From positions 620,001-684,000 of the forward strand of contig NC_026655.2 in NCBI RefSeq assembly GCF_000004075.3: a DNA stretch of 64,000 nucleotides. Reading direction: 5' to 3'. The translations under genes and the position numbers were made by a program. How positions within the stretch are numbered: the stretch's first letter is position 1; each line of letters begins with the position of its first letter. This DNA comes from Cucumis sativus (Eukaryota; Streptophyta; Magnoliopsida; Cucurbitales; Cucurbitaceae). Shown here one piece after another: positions 8,642 to 20,562 of the stretch. Below the pieces are notes generated by a model. The model saw nothing but the letters and a program-made list of their open reading frames with translations. It was not told the origin of the DNA and ran no database searches.

Positions 8642-11329
8642 GTATAATCGATGTATATTTATCATTTTTAAGATATACATACATATACATGGAATATGAT
8701 TGGAATGAACAGAGACAAATTTCCAAAACATCAAGTGCGAGAGGTCGACACTTAAATATTTCGATTAGGTTATTGAGATATACATAGCACATTTATATCA
8801 TACCTTAAATTTAAAAAAAAAAAAAAAAAAACGATGCCGATAAAAATCAGAATATATAAGGAGAGAGTGTAGAAGATCTCACGGTTCAATTAAGTATAAC
8901 AAAAAGTGGAGAGACTAGAGAAAAGTCTTCTAATTAAGAAAAATATGTAATAGTTGCATTATAATTTCAACGAACAATTGATTTTTCTTTTTTGGTTATA
9001 ATTAGTCTCTTTAATTATGTAAAAAAATTTACCTAGAGTAAACGTTGTATACTTATATGTTTTAAAGTCACAATAAACGACACATACCCTTCTCTTTAAT
9101 TAATATGAAGGTATTCGAGTTAATTAGCTAAATAATTACACATTTTAGTGAAATGGTTTGATTTAAAACATGCAAGAAGTCTCACTTCTGTTTAGAAATT
9201 ACAAGTGTTAAAACTTTTAAACCTAAGATTTAGAGAGATGCTATATGTAAACCATTTAACTCCATTCGTGGACGTAACTAATCAATAGATTACTGGTTAA
9301 TACCATGTAAATTTGTACGTACACTGTTTTTACCGTTTATACTTTAGGAGGACGTGTGGAATGACTTCAAATATATATATATTTTTTTTAATTTTCAAAA
9401 GAGGAAAAACGTGGTAGGATTGGTTAGAAAGAGAGGAAAAGAAAAGAGGAAATTAAAAAAGGTAAGAAAAAGAAGAGAGAATATGGGTGTGGAAAAGGAG
9501 GGATGATGGAAAGGGCAGAAAGGGGTGGAAATGAAAGTGGGAATGAGACTATGACTTTAGCTGCCTCTCCCAATCTGCTTCCTCTCTTAAAAGCCTCACC
9601 CTTTTCTTTTCTTTTCTTTTTCTTTTTCTTTTTCTTTCTTTTTTTTAATTATATATTATCATTTTTCTTAGTTTATTTATTACTCCACATTCTCAACTTT
9701 TGCTCTCTTTTCATTTTCAACCTTTCTCCAAATAAACTTTATTCAATGTCAATATTTTCATCAACATTTTCACGCTTCTATAGAGTCGACACTAACATCA
9801 ACTAGAGGAGTCAATATATGTATATTAGAATATATCTTCATTTATAAATACTCACATATATACTTATTTGTAGATAAATATCTACTTTTTTTTTCCCTAG
9901 ATTAAAGGGATGTCATATTTATATATACACTCAAGATTTTGGACATAGATGAGTAAGGGGTCATTTAGAACCCTATCTATGTAGTTATCCCCTAAAACAA
10001 AAGTCCAAAAGAGAATTGAGGCCCATTACGCTACCTAGCCCATCTCTACATCAAAAACACGTTTAAAATTTCAAAAGTTTTAAAAAATGTCTAATTTTCA
10101 AAAAAGATTAAAAGATATATTTACCATTAGTAAGAGTTTTAAGAGTAAGTTGAGGACATTTTTTGTAGTTTAGTCTAGTGTTAGAGGTATTAAGTTGGTT
10201 ATTCCGGGATGTGATTATTATAGTCTATTACTTATATAATTTATATGCTACAATAATCTTTATTAAAAGTGTAGACTACTTAATCTAGGTTATAGTAGTA
10301 TGCATTTAGAGTAATGCAGAGACTATTTTAGTATGCATTCTAGAAATATTAGAATATTAGAATTCAAAACATTGCATACAACCTTTTGAAGCAATTTATC
10401 AAGCAAGAAGCTGCCACCAACCTAAAGCTATTGTGCAATGCCACTAAACATCTTAAACATCATTTCCAAATCAACCTAGGGGTAGCTTAACTAGTTAAGT
10501 AAAACGTCCTCGACAAAGAGGTCGGCGGTTAAAAGACGAAAAAATCATATCCATGGATTATAGGATCTTCAGAAACTCCATGTGAACATCTGGACTTGCA
10601 ATAGGCAACAAAACTTGCTGGTGTAATTCAGTGAACTCAAGCATAGATAGCTTGTGGAAATAGAGGCATCAAAACAAGCCCAACAATGATGGTTTCCACA
10701 AACCAGTGCCTTAAATAAATAATCCTCAAGACAGTATATTGATTGATATTAGTTTAACAAATTCAACAGTATTTAAAAAGAACAAGAATTTCCAAATGAT
10801 TGATGTAGCTCCCAATCTTATGAGGATGCTAATGACAAGCTGCAAATGAAGCAATGTCTGCAAGCTTGTCTTGAAGCCATGTGAATGCAATACAATAACT
10901 ATGGAAACAACATATAATTTTGGTATACACAGTCAAGTAGACAGGCATAAGATGTTGATTCACATTGTCCCAATCGGACACGAAAAGAAAGATAACATCT
11001 CAAACTAGAATATTGATTAGTGATTTGAAATCATATTGGTGAAAACTTGCAGACTCTTCATTGAAAAACTCAACGAAACTAACCAGAAGCATAAGAGGGG
11101 AAAAAGAGTATCTGCAAATATACCATCATAAAAACATTATCCAGCCACGCTGGATGTGTTCGAGCCAACCAACGAGAGAACAAAACTAAAAATATATGAC
11201 ATTGAATCCAGAAAGTTTCACAAAATGAAGAAAAGAAATCACTGATGTTGATTCAAATTTAGCCTAACTTAAAAAGGAGTAAAGAACATTTCAACTGGTT
11301 TCCACAATTAAGTTGTGTCTTCCTATCAC
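8642..11329. other. Spacer and 3' flank of EF-Tu
   Basis: AT-rich DNA with a poly(A) run at 8812-8831 and TTTTC simple repeats at 9600-9640. The segment 10140-10330 contains 'GATTATTATAGTCTATTAC'-type sequence. Similar diverged sequence recurs near 48.4 and 55.06 kb, perhaps an old MITE. A SINE-like piece lies at 10483-10538. The last 300 to 600 bases are probably the 3' UTR of EF-Tu. No further gene was recognised. Confidence 0.35.
10483..10538 (+). mobile_element. Possible tRNA-derived SINE fragment
   Basis: TAGCTTAACTAG (10483-10494) resembles a pol III A box, and GGTTAAAAGAC (10528-10538) a decayed B box. The spacing is typical of a tRNA-derived promoter, with a 'CGAC..AGAGGTCGGCGG' arm-like stretch between them. 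I could not define the ends, tail or target-site duplication. Confidence 0.35.
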
Positions 11330-12778
11330 TCACTCGATAATTGATTGAATCACACCAGCACCAACAGTCTTTCCACCTTCTCTGATAGCAAACCTCATTC
11401 CTTGTTCACAAGCCACAGGCATAATCAGTTCCACAACCATTTTCACTCGGTCTCCTGGCATAACCATTTTCGACTCCTCGTCCTTGTCGTTCATAATTGA
11501 AGACACCTTGCCAGTGACATCAGTCGTCCTCATATAGAATTGCGGTCTGTAACCAGCAAAAAAGGGTGAATGTCTACCACCCTCTTCCTTCTTCAACACA
11601 TACACAACTGCACTAAACTTGGTATGTGGGGTGATAGTGCCAGGCTTGGCTAAGACCATCCCTCTTTGGATATCAGCCTTCTGAACACCTCGAAGCAACA
11701 ACCCAACATTATCCCCAGCCAAAGCCTCATCAAGAATCTTTTGAAACATTTCCACCCCTGTTACAGTTGTGTTTCTAGTTTCCCTCAATCCCACAATATC
11801 CACTGTCTCTCCCACTCTAACGGTTCCTCTTTCAACACGCCCTGTAGCGACAGTACCACGACCCGTAATAGAGAACACATCTTCAACAGCAAGCAAAAAC
11901 GGAAGATCTGTTTGTCTTTCAGGTATTGGTATATAACTATCAACAGCATCCATTAGTTCAAAAATTTTATCCACCCATTCATTTTCACCTCTAGCTATGT
12001 TATTGTTAGCCATTAAAGCTTCCAAAGCTAACAAAGCAGAACCAGCAATAATTGGAACATCATCACCTGGGAATTCGTAAGAAGAAAGCAACTCACGCAT
12101 CTCCAACTCCACAAGCTCCAAAAGCTCCTCATCATCAACCTGATCCTTCTTGTTCAAAAACACCACCATATTAGGAACACCCACTTGCTTAGCCAACAGA
12201 ATATGCTCCTTCGTCTGTGGCATTGGACCATCAGCACCAGAAACAACCAAAATCGCTCCATCCATTTGAGCAGCACCAGTAATCATATTCTTCACATAAT
12301 CAGCATGTCCAGGACAGTCAACATGAGCATAATGTCGATTCTCAGTCTCGTACTCAACAGTAGCTGTATTAATCGTAATACCACGAGCTCGTTCTTCTGG
12401 GGCAGCGTCAATCTCATCGTATTTCTTTGGGGCTTTGCTTAAAGCCATGGTTAAAGCAGCAGTGAGAGTGGTTTTACCATGGTCAACATGGCCAATTGTC
12501 CCAATATTGACATGGGGTTTCTTCCTCTCAAATTTCCCACGAGCGGCACGAATTGTTAAGGAACGAGGACGGCTTACAGAAGGGGAAGAGAAGGAGAGAG
12601 GACGAATTGAAGAAGAGTTCAAGAAAGAGGAAGAAAGGTTGGAAGAGGGTTTGGAGAAAAGGGTAGAAGAAAGGGAAGAAGAAGAAGAAGAAGACGAAGG
12701 AGAAGAAGAAGACGAAGAAGGGTGAGGGAAAACAAGCTTAGAAGAAGTGGAAACGGAAGCTAAGGAAATGGCCGCCAT
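11330..12778 (-). CDS. TUFA: Elongation factor Tu, chloroplastic (nuclear-encoded tufA)
   Basis: Intronless 482-residue protein. Residues 1 to about 78 form a serine-rich transit peptide. The mature EF-Tu begins around '[13 protein letters not shown]'. GTPase motifs are intact: GHVDHGKT at 96-103, the switch-I RGITIN at 132-137, DCPGH at 154-158 and NKKD at 209-212. Domains II and III follow and the end '[10 protein letters not shown]' is normal. It delivers aminoacyl-tRNA to the chloroplast ribosome at the cost of GTP. In land plants the gene has moved from plastid to nucleus, so the bacterial-type protein with a leader peptide is expected. The leader is encoded by a long TCT/TTC run (about 12620-12720), which produces spurious open frames on the opposite strand. 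Confidence 0.97.
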   Translation of the reverse strand: MAAISLASVSTSSKLVFPHPSSSSSSPSSSSSSSSLSSTLFSKPSSNLSSSFLNSSSIRPLSFSSPSVSRPRSLTIRAARGKFERKKPHVNIGTIGHVDHGKTTLTAALTMALSKAPKKYDEIDAAPEERARGITINTATVEYETENRHYAHVDCPGHADYVKNMITGAAQMDGAILVVSGADGPMPQTKEHILLAKQVGVPNMVVFLNKKDQVDDEELLELVELEMRELLSSYEFPGDDVPIIAGSALLALEALMANNNIARGENEWVDKIFELMDAVDSYIPIPERQTDLPFLLAVEDVFSITGRGTVATGRVERGTVRVGETVDIVGLRETRNTTVTGVEMFQKILDEALAGDNVGLLLRGVQKADIQRGMVLAKPGTITPHTKFSAVVYVLKKEEGGRHSPFFAGYRPQFYMRTTDVTGKVSSIMNDKDEESKMVMPGDRVKMVVELIMPVACEQGMRFAIREGGKTVGAGVIQSIIE

Positions 12779-13985
12779 TGGAGGAAGGGAGAAAGGAACC
12801 TCAAAGAAGAGGAAGAAGATGGGGTTTTGGAGAGTGAAGGAGAGTAGTGTTATCTTGTAGAAATGGGAAGAGAAAAGAGAGCCTCAAATGGGAGTTCTAT
12901 CCAATTCTGCCATAGCCACAATTCTGTGTATTAACCCATGTCGCTTACCTTAGGTATCCTCCAATTTTGGTGCTACTGTTACCAAATTGAGTGGCTAGGG
13001 CTACTTTCCAAATTCCCATTCTACCCCTAATTCATTCTTAAAATCCCAAATCGCTCCTTAACGATGCGGTGTCGTTTTCTGCTCCATAACTATCCTAAAC
13101 CCTTCCTTTCCAATACCCTCCTCCGGCAGCACAGACTCTCCGTGCTATTTATTCTTAGACGACTTGGACTGGGTCATGCTTGGATTTGGTATGTATTGGG
13201 CTTGGGCTAACCCTTTGGACTTCAAGCCCATTGATTAGTGAACATTTTAGTTCCAATCATATTTTTTTAAAATCATAACTTATTCTTATTATAAATTCTT
13301 AGAAAAAGTTATTGGATAAGTGAAAATTAGAGAAATTGTGTGAAGTACTTTTTGTTTGTTATTCAACTGCTACAAGATCAACAATTTTTGGGCCTACGTT
13401 TCTAACATAAAAACATCACCACCTTTTTTTTGGTTCTTAAAGACGTAATCAAAATATATACACACATTAAACTAAAATAAATTGAAGAATCTCTTAGACG
13501 CATAAATCAAAATAATATTACACCTTATTATTACCGGGGGAAAGTTGACAATATTATTTCAATAGTGCATATACAATCCATCTTACTATAATTATTTTGT
13601 ATTTGGTTCGTGAGTTGAGTTAGGTTGGATTTTTTTTCATTTTCTAAGCAAGCAGTTGGTTAAGGTTATCTAATATAATATGTTAGAACAATATAATAAT
13701 TAATTAATAAAAAAATAAAAAAATCAGAATGTTAAATAATAAATTTTGAGACCAATAACAAATTGCCACATCATTTACTAAGTTAATGATGAAAAATATA
13801 AATAATTAAATTTGAGACTAATTAAAATTGACATGTGCCTCAAATTAAAAATTTGAAAAACATAAATTGATCATTCTAATAATGGCATATGTTTTCATTT
13901 TAATCGTGGGATTAAGTTAATCATTTTGTTTAATTAAATATTATTTACTTCGGCTAAATTCAATTAAACCAAAAAATAAGCTTAA
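12779..13985. other. EF-Tu promoter region and AT-rich spacer
   Basis: The 5' UTR and promoter of the minus-strand EF-Tu gene occupy roughly the first 300 bases. The remainder is AT-rich with no gene or clear repeat boundary. Confidence 0.35.
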
Positions 13986-14420
13986 ATTGAGCTCAAACAC
14001 TAAATATAACCTAAATTCATATGGTTTAGCCCATGTGTCTGGTCCATGGACCAACCAGGTTTAAGTCCATAAGCCCACAAGTAAACTCTATAAATAGAGG
14101 AATTATTTTTTTTTTTACTCCAAAAGGTCTAGAGAGAATTCTCCTAACTTTTGAAGTCGACCACCCTCAAAGATTAAAGCATATAAACTTTCTTAAGACT
14201 CCAACGGCAAGAACACGTGCTCTGCTTCCTCCAAATCAAACGTAAGCATCAAGTCAAGAGAGAATCAGATGAACAAATTCTATAGATTGAACTGCATCGC
14301 ATTAAATCAACAAAGACACAACATCAACATTCAAGTTCAAGTCCACGAATTAAATTTCTTCAAAAATCTGAACAAAATTGAAAGTAATCAAATTTTGAAG
14401 GAATGATATATATATATATG
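13986..14420 (+). mobile_element. Possible degenerate LTR fragment
   Basis: The segment has an LTR-like look: repeated 'AGCCCA' motifs, then a strong TATA box (CTCTATAAATAGAGG, about 14086-14100), then a leader-like stretch ending in an A-rich region. I see no second LTR, internal coding region or target-site duplication. It could equally be an orphan promoter. If it is an element it is an old, broken fossil. Confidence 0.3.
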
Positions 14421-16109
14421 TGTGTCGAAAAATGTTAGATAATTAAAGTGTAAATAGTTTAGTTGATAATTTGTATTTTTGTATTTATTTTGAATAGACA
14501 ATTTGTTATAATAATGCTAATTAATGACACAAACATTAACGATTTTGGGAATGGGAAATGGGAAATGGGAAATAATAGATTTTATTTCAAAAACTACTTT
14601 AGACGAAGTCAAAAGAGATTTTGAGATTTTTTCCCCCAAATTGTCCACTTCCTCTTTGGATTTTTTCTCTCGTTGTTTTGCATTTTGTATGAAAGTGTTT
14701 TTCTAAAATATATGGTTTTGTTGAATTTTGTGCATTTAAAATTTGAAACATACGTGCAGTAACTTTAAAATTGTTCAACTTAATTCACCTAGTTTTAAAA
14801 ATAGTTTTGCAACTAATCTATTTTTTACATATGTTTCAAACTTTACATTACTTTTAAAAATTATTCAAATTTTGTTATATGGTTTAGTTGATCTTAGAAA
14901 AAAAAAACTAGTTTTAACGATATACATCCTTGTATCTTTTTTTAAAAAATGAAATTGTTAGATGAATATTGACCGGTCACAGTTGATTTTTTGATCAAAC
15001 CGTCACAAAATAGGCTAAAGTCAATTTAGTAAACGACAATCATTTATCATCGGTTTAACTCCATAAAACAAAGATGTGATTTTCTTCGTCTTTGACGATG
15101 GATAATATACATTCCGATTCAACAAGCTTGAATATTAATTTTAAAAGATCAAAATATTTTTTGTTTACATAAATATCAAAAGATTACATTAAAGTTTTTT
15201 TAATAAAAAATATATTAATCATATATTTTAATATTATAATATTTAATTACGTCTACTTGTTTGAAGAATACTAAAATGTTTATTGGCTACATTAATTTTA
15301 GTTTTTTAATTTTTTTAAATATTTTTCATAAAAATTAATATAAATCGACATTTTATCAACATTTTCATAGAATTAAAACTACGATATTTCTACGGACGTC
15401 CATATTTCAAAAAATTAAGCGATTGTGACATTTTTGTTTAATACTAGTTGTCCTTTTTTGTAATCTTACTCCATCTTTTCAATATGATTATAGAAAACCA
15501 TTTAATGTTTATATTATTTTGTCATTTTCCTATATAAATACAACTCTTTTACTTCAAAGTCTCATTGAATTAAAAAATAGTATAAACTTTATATACCAAA
15601 TCTACATTTATAATATATATATATATATATTAAGATTCAAATTTATAATATCATTAGAAGAATAAGCTATGAATATATGATAATGTTATTAATATTCACA
15701 TCAATTTTTATATAATTTAAAATCTCTTTCGATAATAATTTGGTATTTTTGTTTTTAATTTCTTTAAAATAAAAATCTATAAATATTTTACTTGCCTCTT
15801 AAATTTGTACACGTCTTAAGGAAGGTAAAAAAAATTCCCTAAAATCAAATAAGTAGGATGCTTGCATTTTGGTTTTTTATTTTCAAAATTAAGTATACAT
15901 ATAAACACTCACTCTATCTCTAAATTTCTTGTTTTATTATTATCTACTTCTTTCCCATGTTTTCAAAAACTAACCCAATTTTTGAAAATTAAAAAAAAAA
16001 TAGTTTAAATTTTATATTTTCCTTTTAAATTTGGTCAACAATTCAAATATTGTTCTTCAAAAAATGCAAACCGCTTAGAAATTGAGATAAACTATAGGAT
16101 AGTTATAAT

Positions 16110-16330
16110 GGATGGCAATTTTAGGGTAATTAGGTATATAGTAAAGATTTAAAAAAAATTACAAATATAGCAAATTGTATCCGTGGTAGACTTCTATCGT
16201 TTATAGACTCTTATGGCTTATGAATTATAGACAAATATTTGTAACATAGTTTATTAGTTATACTCGTAACATTATAGACTCGGACAGATTTTGTTATATT
16301 TATATTTTTTTAAAATATTGTTATATAGTT
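16110..16330. repeat. Diverged MITE-like palindromic repeat (copy 1)
   Basis: The stretch contains 'ACAAATATAGCAAA', 'GTAGACTTCTATCG' and 'TATAGACTC' elements and is related to the copy at about 38290-38470. Its order suggests a fold-back element with internal CTATC/GATAG palindromes. The ends are too decayed to place. Confidence 0.4.
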
Positions 16331-16729
16331 AATTATTTTGAATATAATTTCTATATTTGCAGTTATCCCTAAACTATACTTAATTTTTAAAAGGGGACAA
16401 TGTAGCAAAATATTGAAATTATTAAGTAAAATTTGTCAAATCTCTCCAACCTATAAGTCTTTACACATAATGTTTACGAATAGTTTTGATCGTGTGAATA
16501 GTTTGTCAAATTTTTATACTTTTTGAAGAAAAAAAAAAATTTCTATACATTTTGAAAGTGAAAGAAAACTTTTAAAACTATAATTATTAAATGGACACTT
16601 GCAAAAATGGTAAAATAAGTTATAATAATTAAGTTCATAGCACACACATTTTATTATTTACAAAAATGGCAAAAATGAAGTCCAACCCACAAATCAAGAG
16701 GTAAAATGTCACAAATGTCATTGTTACTA

Positions 16730-16960
16730 ATATATGTTTGATACACATTATACACGTCTAATACACCTAATACATCCCTTGATACACCCAATACATTTAA
16801 TTGATACTTTTGATGCACCTGATACTCTTTGATACACTCGATACCGAAACATACTAATATATGTTTGATACACATGATACACTGCATATACATTTAGTAT
16901 TATTCACTTATACACTTGATATCTTGAAGTCCTACATATACACTTGATATACTATTGATA
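16730..16960. repeat. Degenerate short tandem repeat (TGATACAC-like)
   Basis: About twenty imperfect copies of a 9-12-base unit around TGATACAC/TAATACACC. Units vary in length and sequence. 'CTAATATATGTTTGATACACA' occurs twice, near 16728 and 16855, suggesting a larger duplication inside the array. Confidence 0.55.
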
Positions 16961-17803
16961 TATACTTGTAAACCCGATTCATATACTTCATAATGATAAT
17001 ACTGAGTTACATCATTTATATACTTAATAATACTCCAATGAAGTGCATAAAATTTGAAAAAATGAAAATCACGTAGTAAGTATATTAACTAACTAATACA
17101 TATAATATAAGTATATCACAATACTGGCATACGAAACTGAGACAAAGTAAAACAAAAAAATTAATGTAAAAAAATAAAACAAAATCATTTGTAATCAAAT
17201 TTAACTCAAAATACACATCGAATAAAGTAAAAAAAAAAAATCACAAATGAAATTAAATTACTCCGATCAACAACCATTATATTATATTTCATATTACAGT
17301 TACTGTACTATTTATATTTTAAAATTAAGATTAAGACCGAAAGAATAAATAATTTTTCTAGTATAAAAATAAACAAATAATTAGGGTCTTGAAAAGTTTT
17401 AGCAGAACATTAAAAAAGAGGAAGAAAAATAAATTATTGAAAGGTAGTTTAAGAATAATATCAAATTTAAGATAGAATTTTTGCAAAATTTTAAAACAAT
17501 GTGTTATAATTATTATATCTTATTGTCAAAATGGTATATATGCAATTTTTCATTATTAAATGGAAGTAGTGAATGTCACGTAATCTTTATACTATCAATT
17601 GAAGAAACTCTGAAGATATAGGAGTAATATCAGTTTATAGTAACTAATGATTATATAGCCTCACCTTTTCATTTCGAGGTGGAGATTTGATCACCAAAAG
17701 ATAACGTTAGTTTTACAAATTTGTGATGGGAATCACTCTTACAGTGCACCCTTCGTTGTTATAAGTTCATGCAAGTCTTTGTTCAACAAAAACCAAAAGA
17801 AAT

Positions 17804-19567
17804 ATGAACACTTTTCTTCTTCATCTTCTTCCTCCTTCTCTTCAACTCTCACTATATTCAATTTCCTTCACTGCTTTCATCCTCCTCCTCATCTTCCTCC
17901 TCCAGAAACGCCTTCTCTCCTCTTCACAATCTTCACCTCCATCTCCACCAGCAAAGATTCCAATCTTCGGCCATCTTCTCAGTCTCGGCTCCCTTCCCCA
18001 TCTCACTCTCCAAAACTACGCTCGTCTCCATGGTCCTTTATTTCTCCTCCGCCTCGGCTCTGTTCCCACCCTCGTCGTTTCTTCCTCCGAACTCGCTCGC
18101 GATATCATGAAAACCCACGATCTCATCTTTGCAAACAGACCCAAATCAAGCATTAGCGACAAACTTCTCTACGGTTCCAGAGACGTCGCCGCTTCCCCTT
18201 ACGGGGAGTACTGGCGACAGATGAAAAGCGTTTGCGTTCTTCATATGTTGAGCAACAAAAGGGTTCAATCCTTTCGTTGTGTAAGAGAAGAAGAGGTTAA
18301 ATTGATGATTGAGAAGATTGAGCAGAACCCAGTTGGGGTGAATTTGACTGAGATTTTGTCTGGGTTGACGAACGATGTGGTTTGCAGAGTGGGTTTAGGG
18401 AGGAAATACAGAGTGGGAGAAGATGGAGTGAAGTTCATGAGTTTGTTAAAGAAATTTGGGGAATTATTGGGGAGTTTTAGTGTACGAGATTTCATTCCTT
18501 GGTTGGGTTGGATCGATTGGATTTCTGGGTTGGATGGTAAAGCAAACAGAATAGCGAAAGAGTTGGATGAGTTCTTTGACAGAGTGATTGAAGATCATAT
18601 GAATCCAGAAAACAAAGAGATGAGGAATTTTGATGAGCAGAAGGATTTGGTTGATGTTTTGCTTTGGATACAGAGAGAAAACTCCATTGGTTTCCCCCTT
18701 GAGATGGAGAGCATCAAAGCTCTAATCTTGGTAAGAAAATGTTTGTTTCCTTTCTACCCATTTAACAAGACATGTATATACATACCATCAATTCGGTTTA
18801 GCTCTGATAGTCAAATTAAACTCATGGATTGATTCGTTTTTCGGTTTTTTTGTTTGACTCCTTTGTATGAACTACTCCTCGCTTTCTCACTTTTGGCAGT
18901 TGAGAGAGTAACGTAACCCATCAAGCTCAAATGAGCAAACTTCTTATTTGATTATGGTTTACAGGACATGTTTGCAGCAGGAACAGACACAACTTACACA
19001 GTATTGGAATGGGCAATGTCAGAACTATTGAAACACCCAGAAGTCATGAAGAAACTGAAGAATGAAATCAGAGAAATAAAAGGTGAACACAAAGGAAGCT
19101 ATGTAAATGAGGATGATCTAAACAAGATGGTATATCTTAAGGCAGTATTCAAAGAAACATTACGACTACACACACCCATCCCTCTTCTTGTCCCAAGAGA
19201 ATCAATCAAACCAGTAAAATTAGGAGGGTACGATATCAAACCTGGAACTCGAGTTATGATCAATGCATGGACAATCGGGAGAGACCCAAAAGTATGGGAA
19301 GAAGCAGAGAAATTTCAACCAGAAAGATTCATGAACAGTTCGATAGATTTCAAAGGTCAAGATTTTGAGTTGATCCCATTTGGTGCAGGAAGAAGAGGAT
19401 GTCCTGGAATTATGTTTGCAGCTATGGTTAGTGAGATAACTTTAGCAAATTTGGTGCATAAGTTTGAATGGATTTTGCCTAATGGGGAGGATTTGGACAT
19501 GACAGGAGCCTTTGGGTTATCCATTCATAGAAAGTTTCCACTTGTGGCTACAGCAATTCCTTGTTAG
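17804..19567 (+). CDS. Cytochrome P450, CYP71 clan (CYP71A-like)
   Basis: Two exons, 17804-18730 and 18965-19567, with a phase-0 GT-AG intron, give 509 residues, normal for the family. The N-terminus has a membrane anchor (about residues 15-38) followed by the proline hinge 'PPSPPAKIPIFG'. The I-helix AAGTDTT is at 313-319, ExxR as KETLR at 372-376, PERF at 428-431, and the heme loop FGAGRRGCPG at 448-457 with Cys455 as the iron ligand. The intron sits just before the I-helix, as is typical of CYP71 genes. All key residues are present, so an active ER mono-oxygenase is likely. CYP71A enzymes act in varied specialised metabolism. The substrate cannot be told from sequence, and no pathway partner is nearby. 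Confidence 0.9.
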
Positions 19568-20562
19568 AGGAACACAAAACTATACTTTTAGTTCAATCGT
19601 AAGTTTTATTTTATGGTTTAAAGAAAGTTATAGTGTATTTTTCTATGGTTTATAATAAAAAAAATATAGTTTTTATATTTGGATAAAAATGTTAGATAGT
19701 GAATATGTACGAGAATGTTATTATATTGATCGAACCAGTTTATGAGTTATTAACAAATTGTAGTAGGGGTGAAAAGCATCCGTGGGTTGAAATTTGTTTT
19801 TTGATCAAACAAACTATTTGGTAAATATTTAAATCGATCTGACCACAAAAGAGAATAATAGGTTTAGACCTAAAAAAAATGTTCTGTTTGAACTTTTTCC
19901 AAACCGACACCAACTGAACCTCTCCTTATCTCCCCCAACCAACTTAGACTCAATATTTTTGATGAGTGAGTTTGAATTTTCAATCTCTCATATTACAACT
20001 TTTAAATTGAAATTAAACATTAAACTGAAAATTAATTTGGATCAACATATTACAACTTTTATAAAGCATATAGGACAAAAAAAACTTTGAATAATAGTGA
20101 TGAACTTGAAGTCTAATAAATCTTTCTTCTATCTTCACACACTATTTAATAGTCAACTTAATTTGTGGAGGATGAGAGGAGAGAGTAAATCAAATCATGC
20201 AAATTCCAATAATTCAAATAGTGTGAATTTCTTTAAGATATAATACGAAAAGTTTGTCAATTATTAGTAAGAAAAACTATTAAATAAAAATTAATTACAA
20301 TTTCAGTTGTGGATAAAGGATTAATAGTTGATCGGACTTAGTAAGACTTTGAAAACAGAAGAAGATAATAAAAGCTTCTTGCGGCGGCGATACAATTCAA
20401 CGCCGAGAAAATCAACAAACCGCGTCTTCTTAAAAGATCTCTTCACATTATATGATGATATGATCAACCTTTTCTCCACCTCCAAATCTTCCATTTTCTT
20501 TACTGATCCCATCAGCCCCTAATTCTACTGAGATTTCACATCCCCGGCGACCCGTTGCAGAT
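19568..20562. other. Spacer between P450 and LecRK
   Basis: Holds the P450 3' UTR and, at about 19755-19930, sequence related in style to the hAT-like MITEs farther on ('GATCAAAC', 'AACCGACACCAACTGAACC'), but too decayed to bound. The short overlapping frames at 20321-20522 lie just upstream of the receptor kinase, probably in its promoter or leader. I see no independent gene. Confidence 0.35.

Larger units (their letters stand above)
14421..17803. other. Repeat-rich AT spacer upstream of the P450
   Basis: It contains an old palindromic MITE-like copy (about 16110-16330) and a stretch of degenerate TGATACAC-type repeats (about 16730-16960). The rest is very AT-rich with no gene recognised. 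The last hundred bases carry the P450 promoter, with a GTTATAAG box near 17758. Confidence 0.4.

Noticed and set aside
12435-12725. Plus-strand glutamate-rich frame of 96 codons opposite EF-Tu
   Set aside because: It is the antisense of the serine-rich transit peptide repeat of EF-Tu.
14211-14240. miR164-like target site (CACGTGCTCTGCTTC, then CTCCA) in the possible LTR fragment
   Set aside because: It needs a one-base bulge inside the seed and lies in a decayed repeat-like segment; most likely chance.
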